From: Streblospio benedicti
Taxonomy: Eukaryota; Annelida; Polychaeta; Spionida; Spionidae
Assembly: GCA_019095985.1 (NCBI GenBank)
Contig: CM032663.1
Coordinates: 35,271,086 to 35,335,085, forward strand
Direction of reading: 5' to 3'
DNA: 64,000 nucleotides
The position numbers were made by a program, and so were the translations under genes. The notes beneath the pieces were generated by a model that made no database searches, had not been told where the DNA came from, and saw only the letters and a list, made by a program, of their open reading frames with translations. The stretch's first letter is position 1. Every line of letters starts with the position of its first letter. Positions 1-52,070 of this stretch are shown here, one piece after another.

Positions 1-1808
1 TTATTAGGTGGCATTTAAATTGCTCTAGATATTTTAATATGCTGTTTGAATGAAACTTTTAGAATGCATAGAACACATCATATTGCTTCGATGAAAGCAA
101 ACTCCGTGACCACTGAGCATAACCTTAAAGAGGTGTAAAATTTTCAAAAGTGTTCTAGCGATGGATGACTCATTATCCATGCATATTAGATAGATATTAA
201 TAAATAAATAAGATTTGAAATTATTATCGTTAAAATGTCTGTTTTGATTTCTATAAATGGATTGTCAACAAACGTGTTTTTTCGCTCACACACGATTTTA
301 GGTCTTGAAGTGTGGGAGGTGGGAAAATATTGTGGGAGGTGGGGAAAAGGGTAAAAAGAGGGATGTGGGAAAAGATTCAAAAGAAGGGACGTATGATTTC
401 GTTTTCCCATATACCCTACCTTAAGACCAGGTTATGACTGCATCAAGTTGTTAAATATTGTTATCTGGATTCAACATAAATAACAGTCAGCCCCAGTCTT
501 GTATTCACTAATGTTCATTCCCGTACGCATGATTTACTATGCGGTAGGAGGAGAGAAATGCATTGGGTTGAGATGATTCTACCATTTAAAAAAAATCCAG
601 TTAAGAAGGGTTATAAGTACAAATGTACATTACCTACTACATAGACTGATGCTGTTGCAATATTCTGAACTGTGTGCGCCCTGCTCTACATCAACGCGGG
701 CAGAACCACAAGCCTCTGTGTTCACCGTGGCGATTTTGATGGGTGTTTCCTGTATTTGGTCGTTGAGTGCCCGATCTCAGGTATTAATGCCAGAATGATT
801 CACAGCGCCACCAATACACGAGAGGATCAATTAGAGAAAACACCGCACTGCGCTGGATTGTGGATGGATGGGAATAAAAACTTAACTCAGTTAACGTTTA
901 TGTAATTCATGCGTTCATTTAGAGTGAGTTAAGATGATTTAATGATGAGTTTTTGCAATCAGGTGCTTATTTAACGCTTCCGTTGGAATTTAGACGGGAT
1001 AAGACGTTATGCTAGTTGAGATGGATTGATTTATCAAAATAGTTTGATGATAATTAACAACGACCCTAAAACAGTACATTATAGCGCGGAAGCCAAAACT
1101 ATTAATGAAACTATTTAATTGTGCTTCAAGAATGTTTTTCAATGATGGTAAAATTATGATAAATTGTGGTGGAGAATAATGAGAATCGATTGAAAATAAG
1201 CAAGTTTGTACATTCTAGAAGGACGTACCCCTTTTAAACCTCACAATTTGACAAAATCGTTTAGGACAATACACGTGTATTGCAAAAAAGATGTGTGAAA
1301 CAAGGATAATCTCAATTAGAATACTCGGTACAGCTCATTGATTAAATGAATAAAAGACAAATAATATTTTGTAAGTTTGGGTGACATAAAAACGGCAGAT
1401 GAATGTTCAAAAGAATATTAAATATGTTTCGAAGAAAAGAGGTAGGTTGCATGTCTTACTGTCTGATACATAAGTAGATGCATGTTTATATTCATGGACG
1501 CCTAATTGTTGAAGCAATAATGTAATGCTAAAATTTATTTACAAATTGATAAAATAACAAGATAGAATATCACAACTGTATGCACATATGTATATATACA
1601 AGTACATGTAGCTATTTATATAGAGTTACAATATGCCTACAATACTTTAATAAAGCAAGTTTTCCTATCAAAATATTGGGTGGACAAAGTATTCAAATAG
1701 TACTGTTTTCTCCCAGTATACAGCCGTAAACTCGATTCAACTTCCAATTTCAAAATTGTCATGTTGTATGAAAATAAAGTTATCTGTACACCTCGCTGTG
1801 TCCCCCAG
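1..1808. other. upstream flank, no gene recognised
   Basis: This AT-rich stretch precedes the first exon I can support. The open frames in it are short and AT-biased, without recognisable protein motifs or convincing splice sites. It may hold 5' untranslated exons, the promoter or an earlier coding exon of the channel gene, but nothing in the sequence lets me place them. Confidence 0.4.
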
Positions 1809-39324
<37,516 letters not shown>

Positions 39325-40838
39325 ATGTTATGGTGTACATGTACTACATGTATATATCCTAAAATATACCTACTTTAAAATATACTCATGAGCTAGTTGT
39401 TATGTTGTTTAATACGTTTATAAGAAGTATGAATGTTTAGTTGAGATCATCAAATACATGTATATTGATGGGCTTCTGAGTGAAAGATTGAAATGACAGG
39501 TGCATATATTATAAATACTATTTATAATCTTTTTGTGAGAACTATTTTAATAACTATGTGCCTTGTGAATATTTAACCATATCTTTGATTGGCTATATCA
39601 TATAGCAGTTTATAAGTTTATTTCACATTAGTGAAATGCATAGTTAAATAGGACAAAATTGTTAGTGGTGGACTTTTAAGTGACAGTATCATAGAAAGAA
39701 TACCCAAATATTCATTCTTTTTTTTACTTCTCTTTGTCAAAGAACTTCTGTTCATTGTTAGATATATACAATATCTTGCAAATGGAAACATACACTACAA
39801 TTTCTATGCAATCCTTTTATAGGAGTATGAATAGGGCCATTATATTTATTGTACAGGCCTATATCAATATTTAAAACATAATACTGAACACTTTGTACTA
39901 AACTTACTGAAAATATTTAGTTTATTGTGCTGCCACCAATTTTATTCCACTACATTTTGGCCAGTAACATTTTTTTTTTCTTTAGACACTTATTCCACAA
40001 GTTATTGGAAATGATTAACGCTAAAATGCCACACCCACATGAGAATTTTTGTGTTTCTTCACATCTTGGAAAGATGCGTACTGTGACTTACAGAATATTT
40101 CAACATTTTCAGACTAATTTGTAAAAATTTTAAATCCATTTAGGTGAAGATTTGTTTTATTATCTCCTATGCATTTGGATATTATTAACCAATTGAAGTT
40201 ATGCTTTCCTAAAGTGACTTAGGTCAGTGGCGGTCCAAACTATGCAAATTACTCTTACATTTTGATTTGGCTTTTAATCAGGTCAAAAAGTGTATATATG
40301 CAAATTTAAAATTTGAAAATGATGAAATTTGTGTAAGTATCTTTCTAGGTTACTCTTGGTTACTTCTAAGCAAAATATTTTTGTATGTTTGGCATTTTAC
40401 TTTAAATCATGTCCAAGAATCTTTAGGGATTAGGGGATTTTTTTATTTGGCAAATAGTGGAATAGCATTGGTTTCAATACAATAGTAGTATTTCATATAA
40501 AACAATTTTGGAAAATAATCTGTGTAAATGCTGTATATTATTTCAGCATACCATATATTCAGTGCAAAAGGAACCTATTAGGACTATATCACTATGACAT
40601 ATGGTTATTTTGATAGCTTCAGTACCAATGTACTTAGTGTTAAGAAAGTGAGCATTACACTATCCATCTGTCATATTATATTCATTATTTATTTTAAAGT
40701 AGTCTCTACTTGTCATAATGTAGACATTAATATTTTTCATTTGTTATTACCTGGTAGATATCATTAGAATATATCATGCATTATTCTATGCATTGTGTGC
40801 ATTGCCTATCTTTCTATTGTGAATAATAATACTCAAGG

Positions 40839-40844
40839 AATAAA
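40839..40844 (+). other. candidate polyadenylation signal for the channel gene
   Basis: First AATAAA I find downstream of the channel stop codon, in caaggaataaatgttt. The assignment is positional only. Confidence 0.35.
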
Positions 40845-43066
40845 TGTTTATTTTCAGAATACAGTAAATATTGTATAATCATTTTCACACTGGTAACTTT
40901 AGTTTGATGGTTCTGATAACTAAAAATAACACGGTCATGATTTTGTCACACTTATTTTTACATAAGCTTATATATGTAGAGGCATGTTATAGTAGATGAA
41001 ATTATTACCTACATAACACACATATATATTTTGATGGTTTTAATGTCCTTTAAATATGCAGTGGGAAATGGCTTTAAAATCAAATGCAAAGTGGGAAATT
41101 TGCTTTAACAGTATGAAGGAAGTGGGAAACTTGCAAAATTGATACAGAAAAGAGCTTAAAACTGTGAATTGGAAAAAAAAATAGCTGAAATTTATGTGTG
41201 AAGTGGGAACAACACCCCCATCTAACTAGACCCTTTATACTTTTAAAAGATGATGCAATAATCGATTCACAAGACAACCAAGATGCACACATCAATTTTT
41301 GGATTTTATTCCATTAACGCTTCTCACATCAATTCAAAACACACAAAAACTGGATCTACCACTCCAACATTATCATTGTGCATTGTACAGGTTTACAATT
41401 GTAAGCATCATTTACATTCTAAGTATATAAACTAACATTCACACATAAAGCCACATCAAACATGAACTTCAAAGATTTCATATTTTTTGTCATATAAAAC
41501 TAGAAATGTTTGCGTACGACTTATTTTGCAAATTTCATGGGTAGGTGCAAAAGAGTAAACTTAAATAGTCAGCAAACATAAATAGCCTATGTAAAGTAGG
41601 TCCAGGATGGACCAAAATTGCAAAATTAAATAGTCACAAAATAATTTATAGATGAAAATCTCAAAATTTAATATCCACGAAATATTTTGTTTTAAAGTAA
41701 TCAGCATACAATCAATATGTTATTGTAAAAATATATAGACAAATTTATTTCATCTTTAACTCACCAATTAAAACAAAACTTAATATCATACTGTTTTAAT
41801 CAACAAAAAACAATCATAATTACATAATCTGCAACATTTCACAATATACTTATAGAACATCACACATGTAGATGTATTTATGGTACATTTTAACACTCTA
41901 TGATTATGACCTTATAGTGATAATCTCACTCACACACAAACTTACACAAATTTACTGTGTAGAAGATGTTGAAGCACCAACATAATGGCAGGTATTGACG
42001 ATCTGAACTCTTCAATGGACGACAATATGAATGTGACAAACTGTTTTATTAAAACATAAAACAGGCTTATCCCAAACTCAACTATGAATATTGTACATCA
42101 TGCACCCACCACACTGATAATTATATTTTGTGAACAGATTATGCAGACATACATGCAGGTGTTATACATGTAGCAACTGAGAATTTTACACAAATTGTTT
42201 GTGCCATTACTTCAATGTTTAACTTGTAAAACGATAAACAATATTGAATACAACACTGTATGATTATTCATTTGGTACCCTGAAAATTCCAGTAAACATG
42301 ATACACTGTAGTAAAATAATGCTGCAATCTTATCAAACCATTCATCCGAAACATTCTGAACTACTTTGTTCATGTGAACACCGGTCATTGGCTGCATATT
42401 ATTTTGAAATAATCAGATGCTAATTTAATGATATGGATACACAAATTACACATACAATACCATAATATATAATACAGTAATAGCATAATATATGCATTAG
42501 CAATATCAGACAATATGATAGCTGACTAAGAGTCTATGAATCTCTAGTCCACTAGTGCTAAGCTATGAGTATCTAATAGCTAACGTACCTTATGAACCAA
42601 TATTGGCAATGTTAAAAAAATCGTCATTCTTCCCGATGGCTAACATAATTTACATTGAGTTTTTCTAGCAAATTAAGATTCTCTCCCAATGCAAATTACA
42701 ATGTAAGAAGTACACCCTGCATGGCTGCCCTGAAAACATAATGCAACCACACTGGGTACTTTTTCCATACTACTAACAAAACTCTTAGATACTGCCACAC
42801 AGGAACAGTGCTCCCAAGTTACTCCAACAAAGGATAATAGATTAATGTGTTCAGTCAAACACTCCATTTAATGTTTAGAAAATGAACAAAGCCATCTAAA
42901 TCAAGAGAAGAAACCACCAACTATGTTTAATTATAATTCAGAATTAAACTTGAGAACTGTGTGATACGTGGTGACTGTGTGATATATCCATATTGACCTG
43001 AGATATTGACATTTCTAGTTAACACAGTTTGTTACAGCTTTAACAGACTAAAACGCCTGTGTACTG

Positions 43067-43236
43067 CATAGGCACATCCAGGGTGTGTGTGTGTTGGGGG
43101 TGCAGCCCGCACCCGCCCCCCTCTTTTCCCCATCAAAATAGCTTATTTTCATAATGTTTTTGGCATGTTCTCTATACAAAACAGATGAGATCCCTTAAGT
43201 GCGTCCCTTTTTTCTGAAAATCTGGATCCGCAAGTG
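43067..43236. mobile_element. MITE, CATAGGCAGATCCAGG family, copy 3
   Basis: Starts CATAGGCACATCCAGG and ends CTGGATCCGCAAGTG, with the family's internal aaaatagcttattttcat block. It lies immediately downstream of the last exon of the transporter gene and may be part of its 3' UTR. Confidence 0.7.
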
Positions 43237-43261
43237 AACTGAATCCTTACACCCATGCTCA

Positions 43262-46200
43262 CTACTGCACGAGTGTCTCGCTGGCGTCCAGTGCATGCCC
43301 GCCGACACCGAGCCGACGCAGCAGGAGGCAGACGACGAGCAGCGCCGCGGCCACCAGCGGGAACACGGCCAGCACCTGGTACACCGAGTTGTAGCTGCCC
43401 AACACCTCGTACAGGTACGCTGCAATGGGAGGAAAGTGGGTAAATATTGAAGATTGCTTTTACAGTGTAACCTCCAATTTAGACCACCTCTCTAATGAGA
43501 CCCACCTCTATAATAAGACCACTTTTCACGGTTCCAAACCTTCATAAGCTATTAAAATGAACCTCTATATAGAGAAGACCTCTCTACTGAGATCACCTAA
43601 CACTAGTCCAATTGGGGGTCCTAATAGAGAGGTTCTCTTGTACTTTTTTCTTATATATTTGCATCTCTCAATGAAGATGGTATAGGCGCCAAATAGTCTC
43701 CATCAGGAAGTTTGCAGCAGTTTTTTGATGAAACCTTGTCACGCTGAAATATGATCTCATTATAGAGGTGGAGGTTCTACTGTACGTAAGTACACTAATG
43801 AGCCTACATCATCTATATACATGACTGATACACTGTCCACTTACCACCAAGAGGAGCATGTATGCCAGAGCCCATCAAGGAACCAATGAGCAGAAAACCA
43901 TAGACCCGAGCAAACTGCGCCTGCCCAACATAGTACACAATGGCTGTACAAGACATGGACACGTGGGTACCTGACAATACAATGATATACGCGTAAGCAG
44001 GTGAAGAATGTGTGATATGAAATTGATAAATTATCATTCACTATCCATTTATCTCATGTATTACATTGCACACATGATAGTTTTATAGAAGGAGCCTTGT
44101 AGTGCTTGAAAAACTTTAATGCCTAAATTTTAAAATTCTAATTATTACACAGCCTAAAAGAACACTAATACAAAACTATCATGAGACCAAGTGCTGTAAA
44201 CAAAGTGTACAGGATTTTAAATAAACATTGCACACAGCAGCCTGACTTACCTACACCAACAGCCAGCAAGAAAGTCATGACTGCCAGTTGAATGAAGGAT
44301 AAATGAAGAGAGGTAAGGACGAAGAGAACCATGATCCACAGACTCCCCACAAGGTAAAGTATTGTGTTGTCCATCCTGCAAAGTGAAAAGAGCACATCAA
44401 AATCTAGCCAGAACATGTTTTTAATAACATTTCATGACAGTGTTATGCTTTATTCATCGCTGCATTCCCTGTGTCGTATGAATGTGGGCTGGCCTCCAGC
44501 TTCGAGTGCAGTTAGCATTATGTGCTTTTTTGTGGGGAGCTATAAGTATGGTGTGACTCAGCATGATGGATTGTGATCATACATGTGGACACTCATCACT
44601 CCAGAACCAAGATGATGTTTTACCCATTCCTTATTCTGAAAGCCCTCTTAGCTTAAAATAGGTGCCCACAAGATATTAAATGATAACTAAATAACTTACT
44701 AGCTACTGAACACTTTGCACCTTACCGGTATGTAAAACAGTACATGAGAACAGGACATTTTACCTGACTCCAATCAGCCCAGACACAATCCTGCCCACAA
44801 TGTCTCCAAGTCCCACGATAGACAAGGTTAATGAGATCTCATACGGACTGAAACCTGAAAAATGAAATGTTTAGCTAAACAAATTTCATACATTAATATT
44901 TTAGACATGCCTATTATGTTACTTTCATTACATGAACAGCACATACTTAGTGACCTTGAAGTTTACATGTACTTTAGAATTTGTATTGTAAAATACAATG
45001 GCGAAATTATGTCCTAATATACAAATAATATATAATATATAATGTGTCCTAATATACAATGTTAGAAGAGAGGTACAAAAGACCATTGTAGTAGTTGGTG
45101 ACGAACACAACATAATCAAGTGTATATATGCAAGAGAATACGTCCCTTCCCCAGGGGAGCAGGGATTATACACTGTGGTCATTGACAGGTCACAGTAATA
45201 GAATCAAGGATCAATTCCAATTTTGCATGACAGGATGAACGATGCATGTTTACTTAACCAGTTAGAATTAGATAGTATCATAAACTGCCACGTTACCTTC
45301 AGCTTCTGCCCGTCTAGGTGTGAATGTATAGAGGGAATAATGAGCCAAAGCCAACATTGTGGTGACCAATTGGAAAAGTATAACATAGACATTTGTATAT
45401 AGTCTAATATCAAACATATTCTTCAATGACAACACTATCTTATCCCGTAAGCCTTGAGGTCCATGTGTCATTTCATCAGTATCTGTAGCACATTGAACAT
45501 TAACTATACTTCCCACATTGCTAATAGAGAGGTGAATTGAAGCAGTGGATTGAACAACGTTAGGTTCACCTCTCTGTAATGCATTAAGGTTAGAGATTGA
45601 CTCTACATCTCTCGAGTCTCCCTTGACATCAAGATTTGATTGGAAAATGTAAGTACGCAGGTTTTGATCCTTATACGATACGTCGAGAATTGACTGACTT
45701 TTGGTAGGCTTCCATTCAGCCTTCTCAGGAATTGTGAGTATCAACTGCCTTTCAAAGTCTATGTGATTATCCAAGAAACCCTTATTTTTATCACCGTCAT
45801 CACTATTTACAGGATTTATATTAGTCACATCAATACCCTGTGAGTCCAGTTTATCCTCATTATGGTCAACATTTGATTTCTCGCCATCTTTGACAAATCT
45901 ATTTATATCTTCCCTTGATAAAATCAATTTAGCTGATACTTGTACATTTTCAGTGTCTCCACCAACACCAACAGATTCATGTGGTTGACACTTTGCATTA
46001 GGAATACGAACGTCTGAAATGATGCAACTGTTGCTTTGGAGTTTAGCAATCTCTTGATAGCGCTTGTTTGAATGAGCTGGTATAGGTCTTAGTAGAGATG
46101 CAAATACCAGTCCATTAGTGAAGATGCCAGCAAAAATAAGCATGGCTCCTCTCCAGCCGTAGTGTTCTGATAACATTGTGATGATGGGGGAGAATATGAA

Positions 46201-48001
46201 CGTCCCAAAACCAACGCCAGAACTTGCGATGCCTGTAAGACATCATAGTAAACTAGCTATAACTAATTAGACTAAGCAAACTAATTAATTGTTGAAAGGA
46301 TTTCAATCCATCATAAGTTCAAAAAATATATTTTGGAGACATAATTAACATACAAATGGATATTAATCCTATATCGTACCCATTGCTATCGTCAACTTCT
46401 TATTGAAATAAAGTTGAATGGAAACGATCACTGGGACATAGTGCAATCCAATGCCAATACCTGAAATGATGAGTGCCAACACATTTATACTGAACTGTAT
46501 ATATGAAATCTTCCGAGAGCAATCTGATAAATAGTAAATTTAAACATTAATAGGATGAACTCTTATACTATACACAAGATCATGGGTTAAATCTGTTTAT
46601 TATGAGAAAAGGTTAATACATATCTGAGATTCAATAATACATAAACTCAAACGACTACATCAGATTCAACACAAGTACAGTTCTTCTTATTAGACAAGAA
46701 TGTTGCCCCTGTATATAGTCATTTCTAAAGTTAACATATATCCAATTGTATATTCATTGCCCGACCCCTATCTTGGAACAAGGAACATGCAAATTGAGAT
46801 ATAGTACTTATTGCAGTTCTAAAATCTTACAAATTTGTTTTCTTTATAGGTTGTTATTCAAAAGATGTACCCATGGGTTAGGAAGCAATAATTCTTAAAA
46901 CATGTAGACCTACTATCAAATATGCTCACCAGAAATTGTGTAGCCAACATAGAGATACACAATGCTTGGGGCGAGTGCTGCCATGACGAAACCAATAGTG
47001 CACAGGACTGTGCCGACAAAGTTGACCACTCGACAGCCGAATGTATCACATAGGCTGCCAGCTAGAAGACCTGAAAGCAGAGTTATGTGTACATATTGCA
47101 ATATTTAGTAATATTAATCTTAAATTTTCAAGAGAAAACTATATACTTTCAATTGTAATTGTATAAATATTATAACCTACTAACATGCAGTTATCAAACA
47201 ATTATTAAAAGAGAGCAGGAAAAATGGTGGCTTGGGCGGTGTTTGAGGACTTGGGGCATAATAAATAGTATTGCATACATCTCTCAAGTCTCTCACTTAC
47301 ACCAGTAATTTACAATTACTTTAGGAGGGCTCTGTGATAGGCACTGCTATGCAGTGTAACTTTCGGAGCTTGGAAGGTCAATGCCATCCAGCTTTACAAA
47401 TATATTTAAATCATATTTGAAATATGAATGCATACAATATTATCCGTTGATAAGATTATGTGATTTTTTATTACATATTTGTAGAATTATCTATCAAAAT
47501 CACCCCCAAAGCTTCCTCCTCTCCATCAGGTCTTCCACTATCAAGTCTATGGTCTTTAAAAATCCTGAACTTCAGCTCTCTCTCTATCTCTCTCTCTCTG
47601 ACCAGTCTGTCTAATCCGCTGGCCTACATTGTATAGGATGGTTTTCCAAATTATTTACTTTTTTGAATAATTTGTGCACTTTGCTTAAGAAATAGTGTGG
47701 TCAAATGCAATAAGAGTCCATTGCTAGTCTATACAGTATAAATATGCTACATTCAAATGCTTACTCACCGACAGAAAAGCACATGATGGTTTGCACAGAG
47801 CTGACAGACATAGTGACCACGGGTCCAGCTCCAAACGTGTCCAGGAAATAGGGGTAGAAGAGACCAAAGAGGTAGCTGCTGCCTCCGTTGAGTGATAGGT
47901 TGAGAAAGTTGGCAGCAAGAACCACCCAGGCATAGCCAGTATCTTGGTGTCCATTGTGTACTGCCATCGTGTTGGGCCCACGTTAAACGGCACTATAGTA
48001 T
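43262..48001 (-). CDS. SLC16/MCT-family (major facilitator) transporter, complete
   Basis: Twelve-helix solute carrier of the monocarboxylate transporter family. Coding exons on the minus strand are 47967-47769, 47070-46930, 46460-46380, 46232-45297, 44854-44764, 44375-44251, 43970-43845 and 43419-43262, all GT-AG with consistent phases (1857 nt, 618 aa, TAG stop). The ATG at 47967 is supported by an in-frame TAA 18 bases upstream. A good acceptor at 48001 suggests a 5' UTR intron. Family marks are DTGYAW at helix 1, YFNKKLTIAMGIASS after helix 4, GDIVGR in helix 8 (the D-x-x-x-R pair) and the end helix LLVVCLLLRRLG. The single 936-nt exon 4 carries a long Ser-, Asn- and Asp-rich cytoplasmic loop. 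The helix-1 lysine of MCT1 is replaced by Tyr, so proton-coupled lactate transport is doubtful. The substrate is unknown. Confidence 0.9.
43461..43785. mobile_element. pogo/Tigger-like MITE in transporter intron 7
   Basis: TACAGTGTAACCTCC at the left end is mirrored by GGAGGTTCTACTGTA at the right. The interior repeats gaccacctctctaat-like phrases. The CAGT..AACCTC end and a TA target resemble pogo/Tigger elements. It has no coding capacity. Confidence 0.7.
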
Positions 48002-50174
48002 CTGTAAACAGATTGCATGGTACATGTACATTGTTCGTTGTTGGCTCAAGTTTTTTTTTTGTACTGAAATATAGAGTGCAGTAACGTGTTGCATACATTA
48101 ACACACAGCTGAATAATGGAACAAACAAGTCGAAGTGCCGTAAATATATCACAGAGCAGTGCCTATATTGCAAATATCCCGGCACATTACAATCTTGTAC
48201 ATCCTTACATGCAAAGTTTCTTTAGTATGTCAATGTACATTGGTTGAGAATTTGTTTCCAATATCCGCCAGTTTAAACCACACTTAATTAAGTGTAATTA
48301 AAGAAACCTCAAACTTCACAGACACTGGTAAAGTCCATCAAATCCTAATTGTTAAACATACCTTATTTCAGATACTGGAGTGATACCTTTAATAGAATTA
48401 TAAAGATTAACACATATCATCCTCACAGAAAAAAAAAGAATTCTCAACAATCATTGATCGACCACTAGCGCTTATTGAATGTATCATATCAAATTGGGCC
48501 ATTGTATATTTTGCAAGCTGGTATGAAGAAATTATTTACAATAAAATTACCTCAAATGACCCTTCACCCAAAATTACCATATGGGTTCCATCTCTTTTGA
48601 GCTAAGCTCACGAGCTCTTTCGTCGGGCTTACTTGGTCTCAACACTTATACAACCTTCGCTATATGTGATCCATCAGTTCTTTTACAGCAAATTGTCAAT
48701 TTCCATGTGTTGTGTTGTATGATACAAAATTGATTGTGTTATCAACGATTAATCAACAAACAAGCTACTTACTTGCTAATCAATTGAACTTGATCAACCG
48801 ATAACACTATATATAATCTAGATATAGGTCAACACTTTTCAATAATGTGAGGTACTAAACTTAAATTATGGATCTCGTACTACTTAACAATAACTGAATG
48901 ATAACTGTTAACTAACATGAAACATAAAACCTTGGTCCCACACAACAGTGATTGATAAAGTGTCGTATGGTGTGCGTGTTTAAATGTTACAACCCCATGC
49001 ACAGACACGCACAGAATTTGTGACAGATTACAGTTACACACAAATTGTACGGCAAATGTCTGCTGATCATTCATCAAACAAAATACAAAACAGTTCACGA
49101 AGTGTTATTACTGTGTCTTAATTGAGAGGTGTCAAAAGTCTTGTTTCTACTGTTAATTACGCGTATTAAGACTTTGTATTGAGGGTGCACTATGAAACGC
49201 ACTGTACAATCCCAGGATTTTTACGAAACTCACGACAAATCCTTGTCTCTGTAGGACCAAGTCATTATTCGATTATAATGTTGATTCGTGGATCTCTTTG
49301 GTTATTCTTTCACCCATAAAAATCCTTTGATATTGATAATATAAAATCGCCCAATATGATCATAATGAAAAATAGAATAACACCTTGCACGCTTACTTTC
49401 TCTTCATAAAACCTAGTGTTCATATTAGCTTTTGACAGACTATTTTTTCTCGCTTCTTATTTCATGTCTCCTTCAAAGAAAAAATGTTCTACACGTGTTT
49501 TTGTGGAATCATAATATTGCCTGTGATAAAAATAGAATTTGGAATCTTACAAATAGTTTCTAATTCCCATTAAACTTTACGATGACTCATAGTGACGGAT
49601 CTATTGGTCAGGTGTTCGTATCCACAAATGCATCACGAGCTATTATCAATGCACGTGTTCATAACATACACGCACACCATGGCGAACATCACGCAAACAG
49701 TTTGAGACAGCAGTGAAACTGACGATGTGGGGTCTATTGATATACATGTACAGGGAAACATGTCTACGCGACTAACACTTGTCCTGAAGGGCACTTAAGT
49801 AGACTTTTTCTAATTAGTTTCCTCAAAGTGGCCACATACAGCAGGTTCCACTATATAAAGATTTCACAATCATGCACCCCAGTCTACTGTGCAATTTTAT
49901 CAATGCAAGGACAATTAGGACACCGAACAAAGGGATGTGCTAACCTAAACTTTATTTGGGTGGATGTATATATAAAGTCGCGATAAGATAGGCCTAGTCT
50001 AGCTTAACCCGTACGCGAAAGCTATTATAAGAAAATATTATCTAAAAAGTTAAAACATTGAATATTCGTGGTAAACATTGACCCAAAATCATGTTAAGAC
50101 TACCTTCACATCGGAAACACCTCAAGAAACAGAACATCTTGCACATCCATGTATGGGGACGACGTCGGGCCTCC

Positions 50175-50463
50175 TTAAGGCATCGACCATTTGATCTCAG
50201 GGGGGGGGCAGCAAAAATATTGAAAAAAAAAATAACGTAAGGCTGAAAATTGGTGAAAAAAAATAATAAGGTTTCATTTGGCTAGAAAAAATAATTGTCA
50301 AGTCACACTTACAGTCACATCTTTGCAATATTAAAAAAATAATTGAGGTTCAGTAATCTAAGAAAAAAAAATTAGATGTCAAATTTCACGAAAAAAAATA
50401 ATTGAAGCTATGGTGAAAATAGCTGCCCCCCCCACCACTGAAATCAAATGGTCCATGCCTAAA
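50175..50463. mobile_element. MITE with AGGCATCGACCATTTGAT ends
   Basis: TTAAGGCATCGACCATTTGA at the left end is mirrored by ATTTGATTTCAG-type sequence running to CCATGCCTAAA at the right. G-runs and C-runs sit just inside the ends. The interior is several phrases of aaaaaaataa separated by short spacers. Non-coding, about 289 bp. Confidence 0.75.
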
Positions 50464-50617
50464 GAGACTTATCAGCATCTGGGTTTTTTTCTTAACAGAG
50501 AGGAAGCCGAGAGGTTTTTACTGAATGTATGACTTACAATCAGAATGTACATGTATGTCTCTCTAATCACAAGTGACGCTTCTTTCAAATTGATATATTT
50601 ACAGTTGATAAAACAAC

Positions 50618-51005
50618 ATTCTATCACCCCTTGCAGAAATCATCGCCAATACTGTACGCTGATTGGTCTAGAGGCGTGCTCAATTGTACGATTTACTGCA
50701 CGCTAAATTAGCTACTCTCCGACATCACAATTTAAGTAGGTCACCGCTCCAAAATGACGCAACCACGAATGAGACAGTTATGATATGATTTATTTCAAAA
50801 TAAAAACGAAGCAGACAATTGTTTATTGTGGATTTTGTCATGATAGAATGGTCTTTGACCACTCGATTGTCGTGACAACCATAAAATTTAATTTAGCATG
50901 CTATTGATGTATTGACATTAACTTTGTTAGTGTCAATCGTACCTCACCATGCTAATTTTTATGACTCACCACTCCAATCTCGTGGTCAAATCCTAGAGTT
51001 TAAAA
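50618..51005. repeat. dispersed repeat family (gctgattggt...gaggcgtgctcaatt), copy 1
   Basis: Shares the phrases attctatca, cgccaata, gattggt, gaggcgtgctcaatt, accactcgattgtcgtg and ctcgtggtcaaatcc with sequences at about 57955-58690 and, inverted, 59600-59745. It is a non-coding dispersed element of unknown class. Confidence 0.6.
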
Positions 51006-51529
51006 TTGAGTACTAAAAGGGGTCCATATAAATCATACGGGATTTTTAAAGAGCAATCAAGCGTGGCGGTCTGATAATGTATTGAATGTAAAAATGTCAT
51101 TCTAGTTCTCCACACCACAGTTAATGACCTATATTTTTTCCACTTTACAGATGCTTACCTGCGGTTAGGCCTACTTTATTCACGCGATATTATGATAGAC
51201 AAAATAGATCTGAATGCCACATGGGCTATCTATATTTGAAATGCGTGTAGTTACCTACTCATATTGCCCTATAATCGCCATTAACATTTTGTATGTTATG
51301 TACCAGATTTGGAAAAAATAAAATCGTCAACAAGTGCGAAATTTATAACTATATAGACAATAATTAGAACTATCAGAAGTGTAAACTAACGCATAAAACA
51401 CATGCATGATGCAGTCTGAGGCGAAATTTTTTCGCGTAACATATGTGAAGTATAATTATATGATTTTACCTATCACGTTATCTCATGATACTGATCTTAC
51501 ATGTATATCGCTTTACTAGCAGTCTACCC

Positions 51530-52070
51530 GGCACTGCTCGGGTTGAAACAGATGATATCCTGAACACATTAAATGGTCCTCCCTTCCCTCTGTTCCCCAT
51601 CCTTCACACCAGCTCCCGTCAGTATACAGGTCTGGAACAGATTAAATACACCTCCACCACCTTCCTCCCATCGTCATATGTCACAGTACATGTATATGGG
51701 AATTATTGATCCCTCTAATATCCCTCAACCCAGCTACTGCTACCCCGGATAAACATGTGAGGAACAGATTGAATGTTCCACCCTCCCCTATACTTTCTTC
51801 TGTCACCATCCTCCTCTTCTCTTCCCGATTTCTATACCCCATACCCATCTATACAGGTCCAAACATCATCTCTGGAGAAATGCATCTCAATCACCTCCTT
51901 CCTGCTGCTGCTCGGGTTGAAACGGGTGAGATCTGGAATAGATTAAATGCTCCCCCCTTCCTTTCTCACCCCCAACCATACCCACCCCCTCCTCAATATG
52001 AACACACACACCTTTTCTGCTACCACGTCTCCACAAAACAGGTCCAGAACAGAGTGTGTACGTCTTCTGG
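51530..52070. repeat. degenerate pyrimidine-rich tandem repeats
   Basis: The phrases gctcgggttgaaac, ggaacagattaaat and runs of ccctccc recur about five times at irregular spacing. Frames such as 51706-52074 cross these repeats and show only low-complexity protein. Confidence 0.6.

Larger units (their letters stand above)
39325..43261. other. 3' ends of two convergent genes and intergenic space
   Basis: This AT-rich space separates the channel stop from the transporter stop. The first clear AATAAA after the channel stop is at about 40839, which would give a 3' UTR of about 1.5 kb. The segment at about 41490-41700 resembles the block duplicated around the N gap (phrases such as aaactagaaatgtttgcg and attaaatagtca), so it is a dispersed repeat. 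No other gene is visible. Confidence 0.5.
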
